23,783 nucleotides of DNA, from NCBI GenBank assembly GCA_934096735.1, contig CAKOMS010000013.1, positions 1-23,783 of the forward strand, read 5' to 3'. The notes under the pieces were generated by a model. The model was not told where the DNA came from. It made no database searches and saw only the letters and a program-made list of their open reading frames with translations. A program made the translations under genes and the position numbers. This document shows, in pieces, positions 16,784 to 23,783 of this stretch (positions within the stretch are counted from its first letter, which is position 1; each line of letters opens with the position of its first letter). The DNA is from an uncultured Bacilli bacterium. Lineage in GTDB: Bacteria > Bacillota_I > Bacilli_A > RF39 > UBA660.

Positions 16784-17579
16784 TTTTACTTTCTAAAAAA
16801 TTACACTTCTTACATAATTCTTCACATTTTTTATTATTATTAAATCCATTTAACATATTATTATATCTCTTACTATTTATAATAACATCTAAATTACTTT
16901 CAAATATATTACCAAGATTTATTACACCAAAAGTATCAAGACAACATGGCACAACTTCACCATCACTAAGTATACCAATATGATCTTTTAATGCATAACA
17001 CGTACCAAATTCACTATTAATTTCATTGTCTAAACTAGGCCAAATAAAATATGAACCAATATTAATGAAAACATTATCTTTTATTTTACTATTTTCTTTT
17101 AAATTAACACTCGTATTATATCTATCATTTATATATTTAATCATTTCTTTATTATATTTATTATCTACCCAAAATCTTAAACTAATGTAAGTATCTTTTG
17201 ATAACTCATCTATAACTTCAAATATATTATTCATATAATCTTTCAAACTAACTTTATATTTAGTATCATATGAATGTAGTGATATATTAATTTGTCTAAT
17301 ATTATGATTATTTTTTATTCTTTTAATCAAATAACCATTAGTAGTAATATTTATATTAAACTTATTACTTCCAATATTTATAAATTCATTAATTAAAGGA
17401 TGCATTAAAGGTTCTCCAGATACATGTAAATACAAATATTTTGTAAATCTTTCTAATTTATTAAGTATTAATTTATATTCTTCTAAAGCTAAAAATCTAT
17501 TTTTATCTTTACTACCATTACAAAAATCACACTTTAAATTACACTTATTAGTTATTTCTAAATACACTTTTTTAAACAT
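16776..17579 (-). CDS. Radical SAM protein with SPASM-like C-terminus
   Basis: A 267-residue protein. Near the N-terminus CNLKCDFC places C13, C17 and C20 as the CxxxCxxC ligands of the radical SAM 4Fe-4S cluster. The SAM-barrel signatures HVSGEPLMHP (GEP motif) and ITTNG follow. The C-terminus has CYALKD, DGEVVPCCLD and CEELCKKC, the cysteine pattern of a SPASM/twitch domain holding auxiliary clusters. Relatives modify peptides or sugars or act as maturases; the substrate is unknown and no precursor peptide gene was found beside it. ATG at 17579 is chosen over 17591 because GGGGG precedes it and the predicted transcript starts close to the upstream ATG. Confidence 0.85.
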   Translation of the reverse strand: MFKKVYLEITNKCNLKCDFCNGSKDKNRFLALEEYKLILNKLERFTKYLYLHVSGEPLMHPLINEFINIGSNKFNINITTNGYLIKRIKNNHNIRQINISLHSYDTKYKVSLKDYMNNIFEVIDELSKDTYISLRFWVDNKYNKEMIKYINDRYNTSVNLKENSKIKDNVFINIGSYFIWPSLDNEINSEFGTCYALKDHIGILSDGEVVPCCLDTFGVINLGNIFESNLDVIINSKRYNNMLNGFNNNKKCEELCKKCNFLESKIE

Positions 17580-17595
17580 ATAAACCCCCATTTTT

Positions 17596-17604
17596 ATTAT
17601 ATCA
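17596..17604 (-). promoter_or_regulatory. Extended -10 promoter of the radical SAM gene
   Basis: TGaTATAAT (17604-17596), about 17 bases before the ATG at 17579. No good -35 was seen. Confidence 0.5.
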
Positions 17605-17655
17605 TCATTTCAATTTTTTTAAGATGAATTTTTTTCATAAAAATACTAAAAACAA

Positions 17656-17684
17656 TTGACAAAACAATTAAAATCGATTAGGAT
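17656..17684 (+). promoter_or_regulatory. Promoter of the candidate small RNA
   Basis: A perfect TTGACA (17656-17661), a 17-base spacer and TAGGAT (17679-17684), placing the start of transcription near 17691, exactly where the structured region begins. Confidence 0.6.
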
Positions 17685-17690
17685 ATTAAC

Positions 17691-17783
17691 TACCAATTCG
17701 GGAAATCCCGTATTGGTGCTAGTATCACACTAGTCAACCCCTTTTTATTCTTTGAGACCACATAAAGTGGTCTCGCTTTTTTT
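17691..17783 (+). ncRNA. Candidate structured small RNA of unknown class
   Basis: This non-coding stretch of about 93 bases folds into three consecutive hairpins. Hairpin 1 is ACCAAT-U-CGGG / CCCG-U-AUUGGU (17692-17717) with an AAAU loop and one U-U mismatch. Hairpin 2 is CUAGU / ACUAG (17719-17733). After a single-stranded CAACCCC and U-rich stretch comes a strong terminator, GAGACCAC / GUGGUCUC (17754-17774), followed by seven U. It has its own promoter and no plus-strand gene follows, so it is not a riboswitch for a neighbour on that strand. There is no good ORF. It does not look like SRP RNA, 6S RNA, RNase P RNA or tmRNA to me. Confidence 0.55.
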
Positions 17784-17796
17784 AAGAAAAATAAAA

Positions 17797-17815
17797 CTCC
17801 CAAATAATTTGAGAG
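17797..17815 (-). terminator. Terminator of the HD-domain gene
   Basis: Stem CTCCCAAAT (17797-17805) / ATTTGAGAG (17807-17815), with one G-U pair when read as RNA. T-rich sequence lies on both sides; on the minus strand TTTTATTTTT follows. Confidence 0.6.
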
Positions 17816-17833
17816 CTTTTTATTTATTATTTA

Positions 17834-18694
17834 TTATATTCCTCTACCATCAATAATTTCTTCATCTCTATCCATATTATAATAACTAAGTAAAATATCA
17901 TAAGCTTCTCTAGCATAAGTAGGTTCAATATATTTATTAAATAAATCTCTATACCCATCCAAAGCATTATCATAGCCAAAACAATCTATAGACATAAGTT
18001 TCTTAGCAATTTCATGATCTTTTCCTTTTAATGATTGAATTGCTAAAACAGTAGCAAACAATATATAATCAGCATACGTTTTACATTCTTTTAATTTATC
18101 AAATTTTTCTCCTCTTCTAAAATATTCCATAACAGTAGAAGAAACCATAGTCATATCTAATTCTGGATTATTTGCTTTATAACCCTTAGCATCAGTTAAA
18201 ACTTCTCTTTCTAAATATCCCAAAGCTCCAACACAACCATTATCCAAATCATCACTCCTAGAAACAATTTCAGTAGTCTCTAATATTTCAGGATCCATCG
18301 GAGCTTTTTTAAATGGAATAAATTGCATTCTTCCATGATACATAACACTTTGTCTTATTACATCAAGTTCAAATGAAGGCCTTAATTTCTTTTGAAATAA
18401 AAATCTAGTTATCAAATCTTCACCCAAATTATGATGAAGTATTAAGTCATCCCTAAAACCACCCAAGATTTCATATTGTGGAAATCTTCCTATATCATGA
18501 AATTTAGCAGCAACTTCAGCAATCTTATTACCAGGAGCAATCATTCTAGTTATAAGCGCCGCTCTATTTATATGTGCTATTTTATCTAAAATAGTATCTT
18601 TACCTTCTAAATTAGCATACTTTTTATATTGTTCTTTTAAATAATTATCAATAAAATTATCCAATTGTGCTAATACTTGTAAATCATATTGCAT
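17834..18694 (-). CDS. HD-domain metal-dependent phosphohydrolase
   Basis: A 286-residue cytoplasmic protein of the HD superfamily. The metal-binding residues H41, then H66-D67 in KFHDIGRFPQY, a further histidine pair in LILHHNLGE and the later DD in SRSDDLDN fit an HD phosphohydrolase. The substrate (nucleotide or cyclic nucleotide) cannot be told. ATG at 18694 is preferred over GTG at 18706 because GGTGAT lies 4 bases upstream, as in other genes of this window. It is monocistronic, between its own promoter and a terminator. Confidence 0.85.
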   Translation of the reverse strand: MQYDLQVLAQLDNFIDNYLKEQYKKYANLEGKDTILDKIAHINRAALITRMIAPGNKIAEVAAKFHDIGRFPQYEILGGFRDDLILHHNLGEDLITRFLFQKKLRPSFELDVIRQSVMYHGRMQFIPFKKAPMDPEILETTEIVSRSDDLDNGCVGALGYLEREVLTDAKGYKANNPELDMTMVSSTVMEYFRRGEKFDKLKECKTYADYILFATVLAIQSLKGKDHEIAKKLMSIDCFGYDNALDGYRDLFNKYIEPTYAREAYDILLSYYNMDRDEEIIDGRGI

Positions 18695-18712
18695 ACACAT
18701 CACCACACATAA

Positions 18713-18741
18713 ATATTACCATAAACATAAAATAATTACAA
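18713..18741 (-). promoter_or_regulatory. Promoter of the HD-domain gene
   Basis: TTGTAA (18741-18736), a 17-base spacer ending TGG, and TAATAT (18718-18713). It lies directly after the nifJ terminator. Confidence 0.6.
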
Positions 18742-18743
18742 TT

Positions 18744-18778
18744 TAAAAAAAATAGCAATATTACTATTTCATTGCTAT
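18744..18778 (-). terminator. nifJ terminator
   Basis: Stem ATAGCAAT (18752-18759) / ATTGCTAT (18771-18778) spans the nifJ stop (18764-18766). Eight T follow on the minus strand. Confidence 0.75.
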
Positions 18779-21700
18779 CTTTTTATAATACTCATATCTT
18801 TTTATTGCATTTTCTTTTTGAAGTAAAAGAAGTTTATCAGCAAGTTCTTTATCTTTAATTTTTAATGCTCTAAATCTAACCTCATTATTTAAAAATTCCT
18901 CATATTTTGAAAAATCTGGTTCTTTACTATCTAGATATAATTCTTCAGTTTCACCATTATATCTCATTAACAAAGTATACCCAACTGAAACAGCTAAAGC
19001 ACTTTCATTCATTTGACAAGACATACCATTTTTAATACCATGTTCAACACAAGGAGAATATGCAATAATTATTGCAGGACCATTATGCTCCATAGCTTCT
19101 TTAAATACTTTAATAGTATGCATTATATTACTACCTAAAGAAATACTAGCAACATAACAATTTGGATAACACATTGCAATTCTAAATAAATCTTTCTTAT
19201 ATGTTTTTTTACCAAAATCTGCAAACTCTGCAACTGCTCCAATCTTACTAGACTTACTCGCTTGCCCTCCAGTATTTGAATATACTTCTGTATCAAGAAC
19301 TAAACACTTAATATTTTCATTTTGACTCATAACATGATCAAGACCACCAAAACCAATATCATATGCCCAACCATCACCACCAAAAGCCCAAACAACTCTA
19401 GATGGAATATAATCTATTAAATCTTTTAATTCTTTTGGTATATCTTTATCTTTAATTTTATTATAAACATCTCTAGTAACAGAATAATCTTCCATATTAT
19501 TAATCCATAACTCATATAATTTTTTAACATCACTACTTACTGAATCAATACTTTCTTTCATAACATGTAATATTCTGTCTCTATTACTTTTATAAGATGA
19601 ATGAATACCTAACGCAAATTCAAGATTATCTTCAAATAATGAATTAGCCCAAGGAATACTATAAGGAGTTGATGGAGCACTTCCACCATAAATTGAAGAA
19701 CATCCTGTTGCATTAGCAATTACTAATTCATCTTTAAATAATTGAGTTAAAAGTTTAATATAAGGAGTCTCTCCACAACCAGCACAAGCACCACTAAACT
19801 TAAAACAAGATTTCTCTAAACTAGCACCTTTCATATTAAACTTATCTATAATTTTTGGATTTTCATAACTATCAAAATATTTTTTACATATTTCTTCATT
19901 TTCTTTACTACCATTACCAAAACTTAATGCATTAGTAGGACAATTTTTAATACAAAGTCCACAACCAGTACAATCACTCCCACTAATTGCTAAATAATAA
20001 TTATATTCTTTATTACCAGTACATTCTTTACCAACATTATCTTTTAATAATAATGGTCTTATTACTCCATGAGGACAAACAATATTACATTTACCACACT
20101 CTATACATTTATTCATATCCCAAACTGGTACTTCGTATGAAGTATTTCTTTTTTCATATTTAGTTAAATCACTTGGAAAACCACCATTTCTAAATGGAAC
20201 CAATTCACTAACTTTTAAATCATTTCCAAGTCTATTATTAATTTTTTCAAAAATATTTAATTCTTCATTTTCATTATTTTCTTCACTCACTAAAATATTA
20301 TCTAATACTTTTAAATCATCTAAAGAATTCTTAAGAGCATTTAAATTATTAGTAATAACATCTTCTCCCTTAGTAATAAAAGCTTTTCTTATACTGTCAC
20401 AAACTAGTTCATAAGCATTATTAATACCAAGTAATCTAAGTATTATAACTTCCATAATTTTATTAATTTTACCACTTATATTATTTTGAATAGATATTTT
20501 AGAAGCGTCAATATAATATACAGTAATATTTTTATTTTTAATTATCTCTTTCATAGAATTAGGAATTAATTTATTTAATTCAATCTCATCTTTACTAGTA
20601 TTTATAAGTAATTTACCATTTTCCATTATTCCATCAAGTAAATTAAAACGTTTAAAATATTCATCTTTAGTAACTACTACTATTTCCGGATTTTCTACAT
20701 AAAAAGGAGCATATATTTCTTTATCACTAATTCTTAAATTAGAAACAGTAACACCACCACTTTTTTTAGAATCATACTCAAAATATCCTTGTACATATTT
20801 ATCTTCTTTACCAATCATTTTAAGTATTTCTTTAGAAGCACTTACCATACCATCTGAACCAAAACCAAATATTTTAACTTCATTAGCAAAAGGTTTTAAT
20901 TTAAAATAAGATTTTTCTAAACTTAAATTAGTTACATCATCACATATACCAATTGTAAAATTATTCTTTAGTTTTCCACTAAGCATGTCAAAAACTGAAT
21001 ATATATCACCTGGAGTAGTATTTTTACTAGAAAGTCCATATCTACCACCAACAATATTAATATTCTTATTCTTAAGAGCATTTACTACATCTAGATATAA
21101 AGGTTCGCCATTACTTCCACACTCTTTAGTTCTATCTAAAACAGCAATATTTTTTACACTTTTAGGTAATACATCTAATAAATATTTTTCACTAAAAGGT
21201 CTATATAAATGTACATTAATCGCTCCAACACTACCACCATTATCATTAATATTATCAACAACTAATTTAATTGTATCACTAATACTACCCATAGAAATAA
21301 TAATATTCTCTGGATTACTACTACCATAATAAACAAATGGTTTATAAGATGTATTCATAATTTTGTTAATTTCATACATATAATCATTTACTATATCAGG
21401 CATTTTATTATATAAACTATTTCTAGCTTCTACAGATTGAAAATAAATATCTTCATTTTCAGCCATACCAAATTGTTTATTACAATTTACATTTAATGCA
21501 TTCTTTTTAAATTCATTTATTTCATCAAAAGGAACAAGTTTTAATACATCTTCATCTTTAAGTTCATTAATAGTATTTAACTCATGACTAGTTCTAAAAC
21601 CGTCAAAAGCATGAATAAAAGGTAAATGACCTTTTATTGAAGACAAATGTGCTACTGCACTAAGGTTTTGTGCATCAAATGGATTACTACCTACTAAAAT

Positions 21701-22108
21701 ACAAAAACCAGTACTTCTAGTAGCATAAATATCAGAATGATCTCCAAATATAGATAAAGCATGAGTAGCAACAGTTCTTGCAGCAACATGTATTACACCA
21801 GGTAAACATTCACCAGCAATTTTGTACATATTTGGTATCATAAGAAGTAAACCTTGACTTGCAGTAAATGTAGAAGCAAGACTACCAGATAATAAAGCAC
21901 CATGAAAAGCACCAGCAGCACCAGCTTCACTTTGCATTTCAATTACTCTAGGTTTTGTATTAAAAATATTTTTTAAATCAGTATGACTTAAATAATCTAT
22001 ATTAGAAGCCATTGGACTAGAAGGTGTAATTGGATAAATACTACATACTTCACTAAATAAATAAGCAATTCTACTACATGCAGTATTTCCATCAACTTGT
22101 TTTTTCAT
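18764..22108 (-). CDS. nifJ: Pyruvate:ferredoxin (flavodoxin) oxidoreductase
   Basis: A single-chain PFOR of 1114 residues that decarboxylates pyruvate to acetyl-CoA with reduction of ferredoxin, the central step of anaerobic fermentation. Domains in order: an N-terminal pyrimidine-binding domain (YPITPSSPMAS near residue 25), domain II and CoA-binding region, the gamma-type domain (about 410-600; GFGSDGMVSASK), two ferredoxin-type 4Fe-4S motifs (CIECGKCNIVC and CTGCGLCIKNC, about 680-750), and the C-terminal TPP/Mg domain with GGDGWAYDIGFGG and the proximal-cluster cysteines (CAGCGETPY). ATG at 22108 is chosen over GTG at 22120 because AGGTGGTGAT precedes it. It is monocistronic. Its presence indicates an anaerobe. 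Confidence 0.97.
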   Translation of the reverse strand: MKKQVDGNTACSRIAYLFSEVCSIYPITPSSPMASNIDYLSHTDLKNIFNTKPRVIEMQSEAGAAGAFHGALLSGSLASTFTASQGLLLMIPNMYKIAGECLPGVIHVAARTVATHALSIFGDHSDIYATRSTGFCILVGSNPFDAQNLSAVAHLSSIKGHLPFIHAFDGFRTSHELNTINELKDEDVLKLVPFDEINEFKKNALNVNCNKQFGMAENEDIYFQSVEARNSLYNKMPDIVNDYMYEINKIMNTSYKPFVYYGSSNPENIIISMGSISDTIKLVVDNINDNGGSVGAINVHLYRPFSEKYLLDVLPKSVKNIAVLDRTKECGSNGEPLYLDVVNALKNKNINIVGGRYGLSSKNTTPGDIYSVFDMLSGKLKNNFTIGICDDVTNLSLEKSYFKLKPFANEVKIFGFGSDGMVSASKEILKMIGKEDKYVQGYFEYDSKKSGGVTVSNLRISDKEIYAPFYVENPEIVVVTKDEYFKRFNLLDGIMENGKLLINTSKDEIELNKLIPNSMKEIIKNKNITVYYIDASKISIQNNISGKINKIMEVIILRLLGINNAYELVCDSIRKAFITKGEDVITNNLNALKNSLDDLKVLDNILVSEENNENEELNIFEKINNRLGNDLKVSELVPFRNGGFPSDLTKYEKRNTSYEVPVWDMNKCIECGKCNIVCPHGVIRPLLLKDNVGKECTGNKEYNYYLAISGSDCTGCGLCIKNCPTNALSFGNGSKENEEICKKYFDSYENPKIIDKFNMKGASLEKSCFKFSGACAGCGETPYIKLLTQLFKDELVIANATGCSSIYGGSAPSTPYSIPWANSLFEDNLEFALGIHSSYKSNRDRILHVMKESIDSVSSDVKKLYELWINNMEDYSVTRDVYNKIKDKDIPKELKDLIDYIPSRVVWAFGGDGWAYDIGFGGLDHVMSQNENIKCLVLDTEVYSNTGGQASKSSKIGAVAEFADFGKKTYKKDLFRIAMCYPNCYVASISLGSNIMHTIKVFKEAMEHNGPAIIIAYSPCVEHGIKNGMSCQMNESALAVSVGYTLLMRYNGETEELYLDSKEPDFSKYEEFLNNEVRFRALKIKDKELADKLLLLQKENAIKRYEYYKKIAMK

Positions 22109-22173
22109 TTTTATCACCACCTAAATTATAAAATAAATATACTTTTTTTACTAGTCAAAATAATACAATAAAA

Positions 22174-22198
22174 AATCACTTTCAATTTGAAAGTAATT
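22174..22198. terminator. Candidate terminator after the right-edge surface gene
   Basis: Stem ACTTTC / GAAAGT (22178-22183 and 22189-22194) with extra A-T pairs beyond a mismatch. T runs are present in both directions. It separates the surface gene from nifJ. Confidence 0.5.
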
Positions 22199-22206
22199 CT
22201 TTTTTT

Positions 22207-22249
22207 AGTTCGGGAGAACTTTTTCTATTTTTATGTCTTCGTTGACATA
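22207..22249. other. Two small hairpins downstream of the surface gene
   Basis: Hairpin A: AGTTC-GGGA-GAACT (22207-22220), followed by TTTTTC on the plus strand. Hairpin B: TATGTC-TTCGTT-GACATA (22232-22249). Neither serves a plus-strand gene. They lie between the surface gene stop and its likely terminator and could be RNA 3' structures or DNA cruciforms. Confidence 0.45.
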
Positions 22250-22274
22250 CAAGACACACTCAATCTAAGGATTA

Positions 22275-23768
22275 TTATAAAGTCAATAAGATTAATGTGT
22301 ATGGGTCTTCTATTTCTCCAGTTCCACTGATTATTTTTATATTTTTCTTTAAAGATATAGCAGGCCGGATCCCGAAAGAGCCATTCACAAAGAAGCCTCT
22401 CAATCTACCACAGTTTGCGTAATAGGCTTCAGCAAAGTTACTGCTGAAATCGCGAGGGGACAGCAACCAATAATCATCACCTTTAGTATTATTTAAATAA
22501 TTTTTTTCATCAAAATAAAAGGCAAGATTTGCTTCTTTTGCTGTTAATAATCCTACTGAATAATCTAATGCATTATTTCCATATCCAAGAGTTCCTCCTG
22601 AATCAACCTTTAATGTAAATTGGTCTTCCTTATCTTGACATGTTAATCTTGTATCATTTTTATCATAATCATTAAATTTTAAAACACTTGCAGAAGCTGA
22701 TACACTTCCACCATTTGGATTCCATCCTCCTAAGTTTGATATATTTCTATTATTGCAATATATTGCATTCTCTAAATAATCTGTTACATTTGTCATGTTT
22801 GTACTATACCAATTATCTATTACTGTCTTTATATTACTACTTGTTGTATTATAATTAAACATTTCATCTAAGAGATCTTCTATTTTTTTACCATTTGTTA
22901 ATGTCATATAATATGCTATACTCGTTGTACTACCCATATGATAAATATAATAAACTGTTGAACAACTTGAACTTGTACTTAAACATGTATAATGTTTTGT
23001 ACTAAGTTTACTATACATATCTGCTATTGCTCCACTTTCTGCATCACTTAATGTATACGTTGTTCCATTCCATGTTACATCACTTCCATAATAATATGTT
23101 CCAAATGAGGATGCTGATTTTGAAGAATATGCATACACAGTTCCATACATATATCCGACATGGGCTGGTGAATCACCTATTTTATTAAATGCAACTTTAT
23201 TTTGATTTATATAAACATCTGCTCCTGTATTACATTTTGTGTCTTCTGAACACACTCCATTATAAATAAGTTTTACACCATCTGTCTCGGTTGTTCTAAC
23301 CATCTTCCAACAATAATTATTTAATACTAGATTATTATTTGTTATGTTTTCTGCATAATAATATATATCTTTTCCGTTTTCATCAGTTGTCTTTTCTACT
23401 CCATTTTCTTTTTCATAATCATCTATTACTTTTGCATAAACACTATTATCCTTATCAAAATATAAATAACAATATACTGTTTTATTTGTACTTGCTGTTA
23501 CAAAACCATCACTATAACTTAATACATTATCTATTTTATTACCATTATTATCTACACATGATGACATTTTTTCATTGAGTACATACATTCCTTCTGGAAA
23601 TGTACTTGATTCATTATAATTACCAGTTCCATCATTTATCATTACTGCAAAAAGATTATTAGATTTATTATCTAATAATTTAATGTCATCTAGTGTATTA
23701 TTCTTATTACCAAAACTCTTAATCCCTAAAAATAAAGTTACTATTTCTATTCCAAGAAGGAGTTTCAC
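22275..23768 (-). CDS. Cell-surface protein with DUF6273-like C-terminus; 5' end uncertain
   Basis: The frame is open to the window edge. The GTG at 23768 gives 497 residues, but the frame also reads through the adjacent G tract (SGGGVV), so the true start may lie outside. The N-terminus LLLGIEIVTLFLGIKSFG is hydrophobic, a signal or anchor. Residues about 40-105 (LFAVMINDGTGNYNESSTFP and on) are paralogous to the left-edge gene. A Ser/Thr/Tyr-rich middle contains several cysteines. The C-terminus, about residues 433-473 (YWLLSPRDF to FGIRPAISL), resembles DUF6273 and lectin-like ligand domains, followed by GTGEIEDPYTL. The DNA of that part is GC-rich and unlike its flanks. I infer an extracellular binding protein, possibly variable at both ends. 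Confidence 0.75.
   Translation of the reverse strand: MKLLLGIEIVTLFLGIKSFGNKNNTLDDIKLLDNKSNNLFAVMINDGTGNYNESSTFPEGMYVLNEKMSSCVDNNGNKIDNVLSYSDGFVTASTNKTVYCYLYFDKDNSVYAKVIDDYEKENGVEKTTDENGKDIYYYAENITNNNLVLNNYCWKMVRTTETDGVKLIYNGVCSEDTKCNTGADVYINQNKVAFNKIGDSPAHVGYMYGTVYAYSSKSASSFGTYYYGSDVTWNGTTYTLSDAESGAIADMYSKLSTKHYTCLSTSSSCSTVYYIYHMGSTTSIAYYMTLTNGKKIEDLLDEMFNYNTTSSNIKTVIDNWYSTNMTNVTDYLENAIYCNNRNISNLGGWNPNGGSVSASASVLKFNDYDKNDTRLTCQDKEDQFTLKVDSGGTLGYGNNALDYSVGLLTAKEANLAFYFDEKNYLNNTKGDDYWLLSPRDFSSNFAEAYYANCGRLRGFFVNGSFGIRPAISLKKNIKIISGTGEIEDPYTLILLTL
22361..22468 (-). other. GC-rich block in the surface gene, resembling a DGR variable region
   Basis: About 108 bases with roughly half G+C, against about a quarter on both sides. 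Codons such as CTG, TCC, CGC, AGC, GCC, GGC and CGG appear here and are rare elsewhere. The block encodes the SPRDFSSNFAEAYYANCG to GIRPA part of the C-terminal domain. Position, size and the Tyr/Phe/Ser/Asn-rich content fit a variable region overwritten from a template repeat. No template repeat or reverse transcriptase is in the window. Confidence 0.45.
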
Positions 23769-23783
23769 AACCCCCCCCCCGGA
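23745..23783 (-). repeat. Poly-G element, copy 2 (surface protein locus)
   Basis: On the plus strand: the same 19-base sequence as copy 1 (23745-23763), a different 7-base spacer (23764-23770), ten C (23771-23780) and GGA at the window end. On the gene strand the 19-mer encodes LLLGIE in the N-terminal hydrophobic segment of the surface protein. Confidence 0.85.

Noticed and set aside
17600..17650. Very short ORF (MKKIHLKKIEMMI) before the radical SAM gene, considered as a RiPP precursor
   Set aside because: No ribosome site, only 13 residues, no core-like region, and it overlaps the radical SAM promoter.
20985..21329. Plus-strand open frame of 114 codons inside nifJ
   Set aside because: Antisense to a well-conserved enzyme, with no start signals; also true of the frames at 5813-6076, 261-443 and 23339-23578.
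1..23783. CRISPR arrays, tRNA or rRNA genes, transposases, integrases, and reassigned TGA codons
   Set aside because: No regular direct repeats with spacers, no tRNA-like sequence and no mobile-element proteins were seen; TGA acts as a stop (for example at the end of the DUF308 gene).

Overview
The window is about 23.8 kb of very AT-rich bacterial DNA, roughly a quarter G+C by eye. It uses the standard code: TGA serves as a stop and tryptophan is TGG. Strong AGGAGG- or GGTGAT-type ribosome sites, sigma-70-like promoters, hairpin/T-run terminators, an anaerobic pyruvate:ferredoxin oxidoreductase and a UvrA of Gram-positive type suggest a low-GC Bacillota, probably an uncultured gut Bacilli lineage of the RF39/Mollicutes-like kind. 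That placement is inference. Almost all genes lie on the minus strand, packed so tightly that several terminators and promoters overlap neighbouring coding ends.

Layout from left to right. (1) The 5' part of a secreted or anchored surface protein runs off the left edge; its promoter region abuts a small divergent HTH regulator (1-1240). (2) A minus-strand operon gltX-cysS-yugP (1362-4859). (3) A minus-strand operon of an rRNA-type methyltransferase, a pseudouridine synthase and tex (4966-8616). (4) lgt-trxB (8674-10389). (5) uvrA alone (10447-13263), with a palindrome over its transcription start. (6) A membrane acyltransferase preceded by a short leader ORF containing a run of ten G (13348-14471), divergent from a secreted protein of unknown function (14595-15320). 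(7) A radical SAM/SPASM gene followed by DUF308 and mscS genes (15346-17579). (8) A candidate plus-strand small RNA with its own promoter and terminator (17691-17783). (9) An HD-domain phosphohydrolase gene, then nifJ (17834-22108). (10) A second surface protein of the same family as the left-edge one (22275 to the right edge).

The housekeeping part is ordinary: translation (gltX, cysS, two RNA-modification genes, tex), lipoprotein maturation, redox, DNA repair and pyruvate oxidation. The unusual part is a possible surface-variation system. The same 39-position element occurs at two loci: 19 identical bases, a 7-base spacer, ten C/G, then GGA. One copy lies in the leader of the acyltransferase (surface modification) and one at the 5' end of the surface protein gene. 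Both look like poly-G contingency tracts that would move a reading frame on or off. The surface protein also carries, near its 3' end, a block of about 108 bp with about 50% G+C and codon use foreign to the rest of the window. It encodes a DUF6273/lectin-like C-terminus, which resembles the variable region of a diversity-generating retroelement target. No reverse transcriptase or template repeat is inside the window. The window ends 3 bases past the second G tract.
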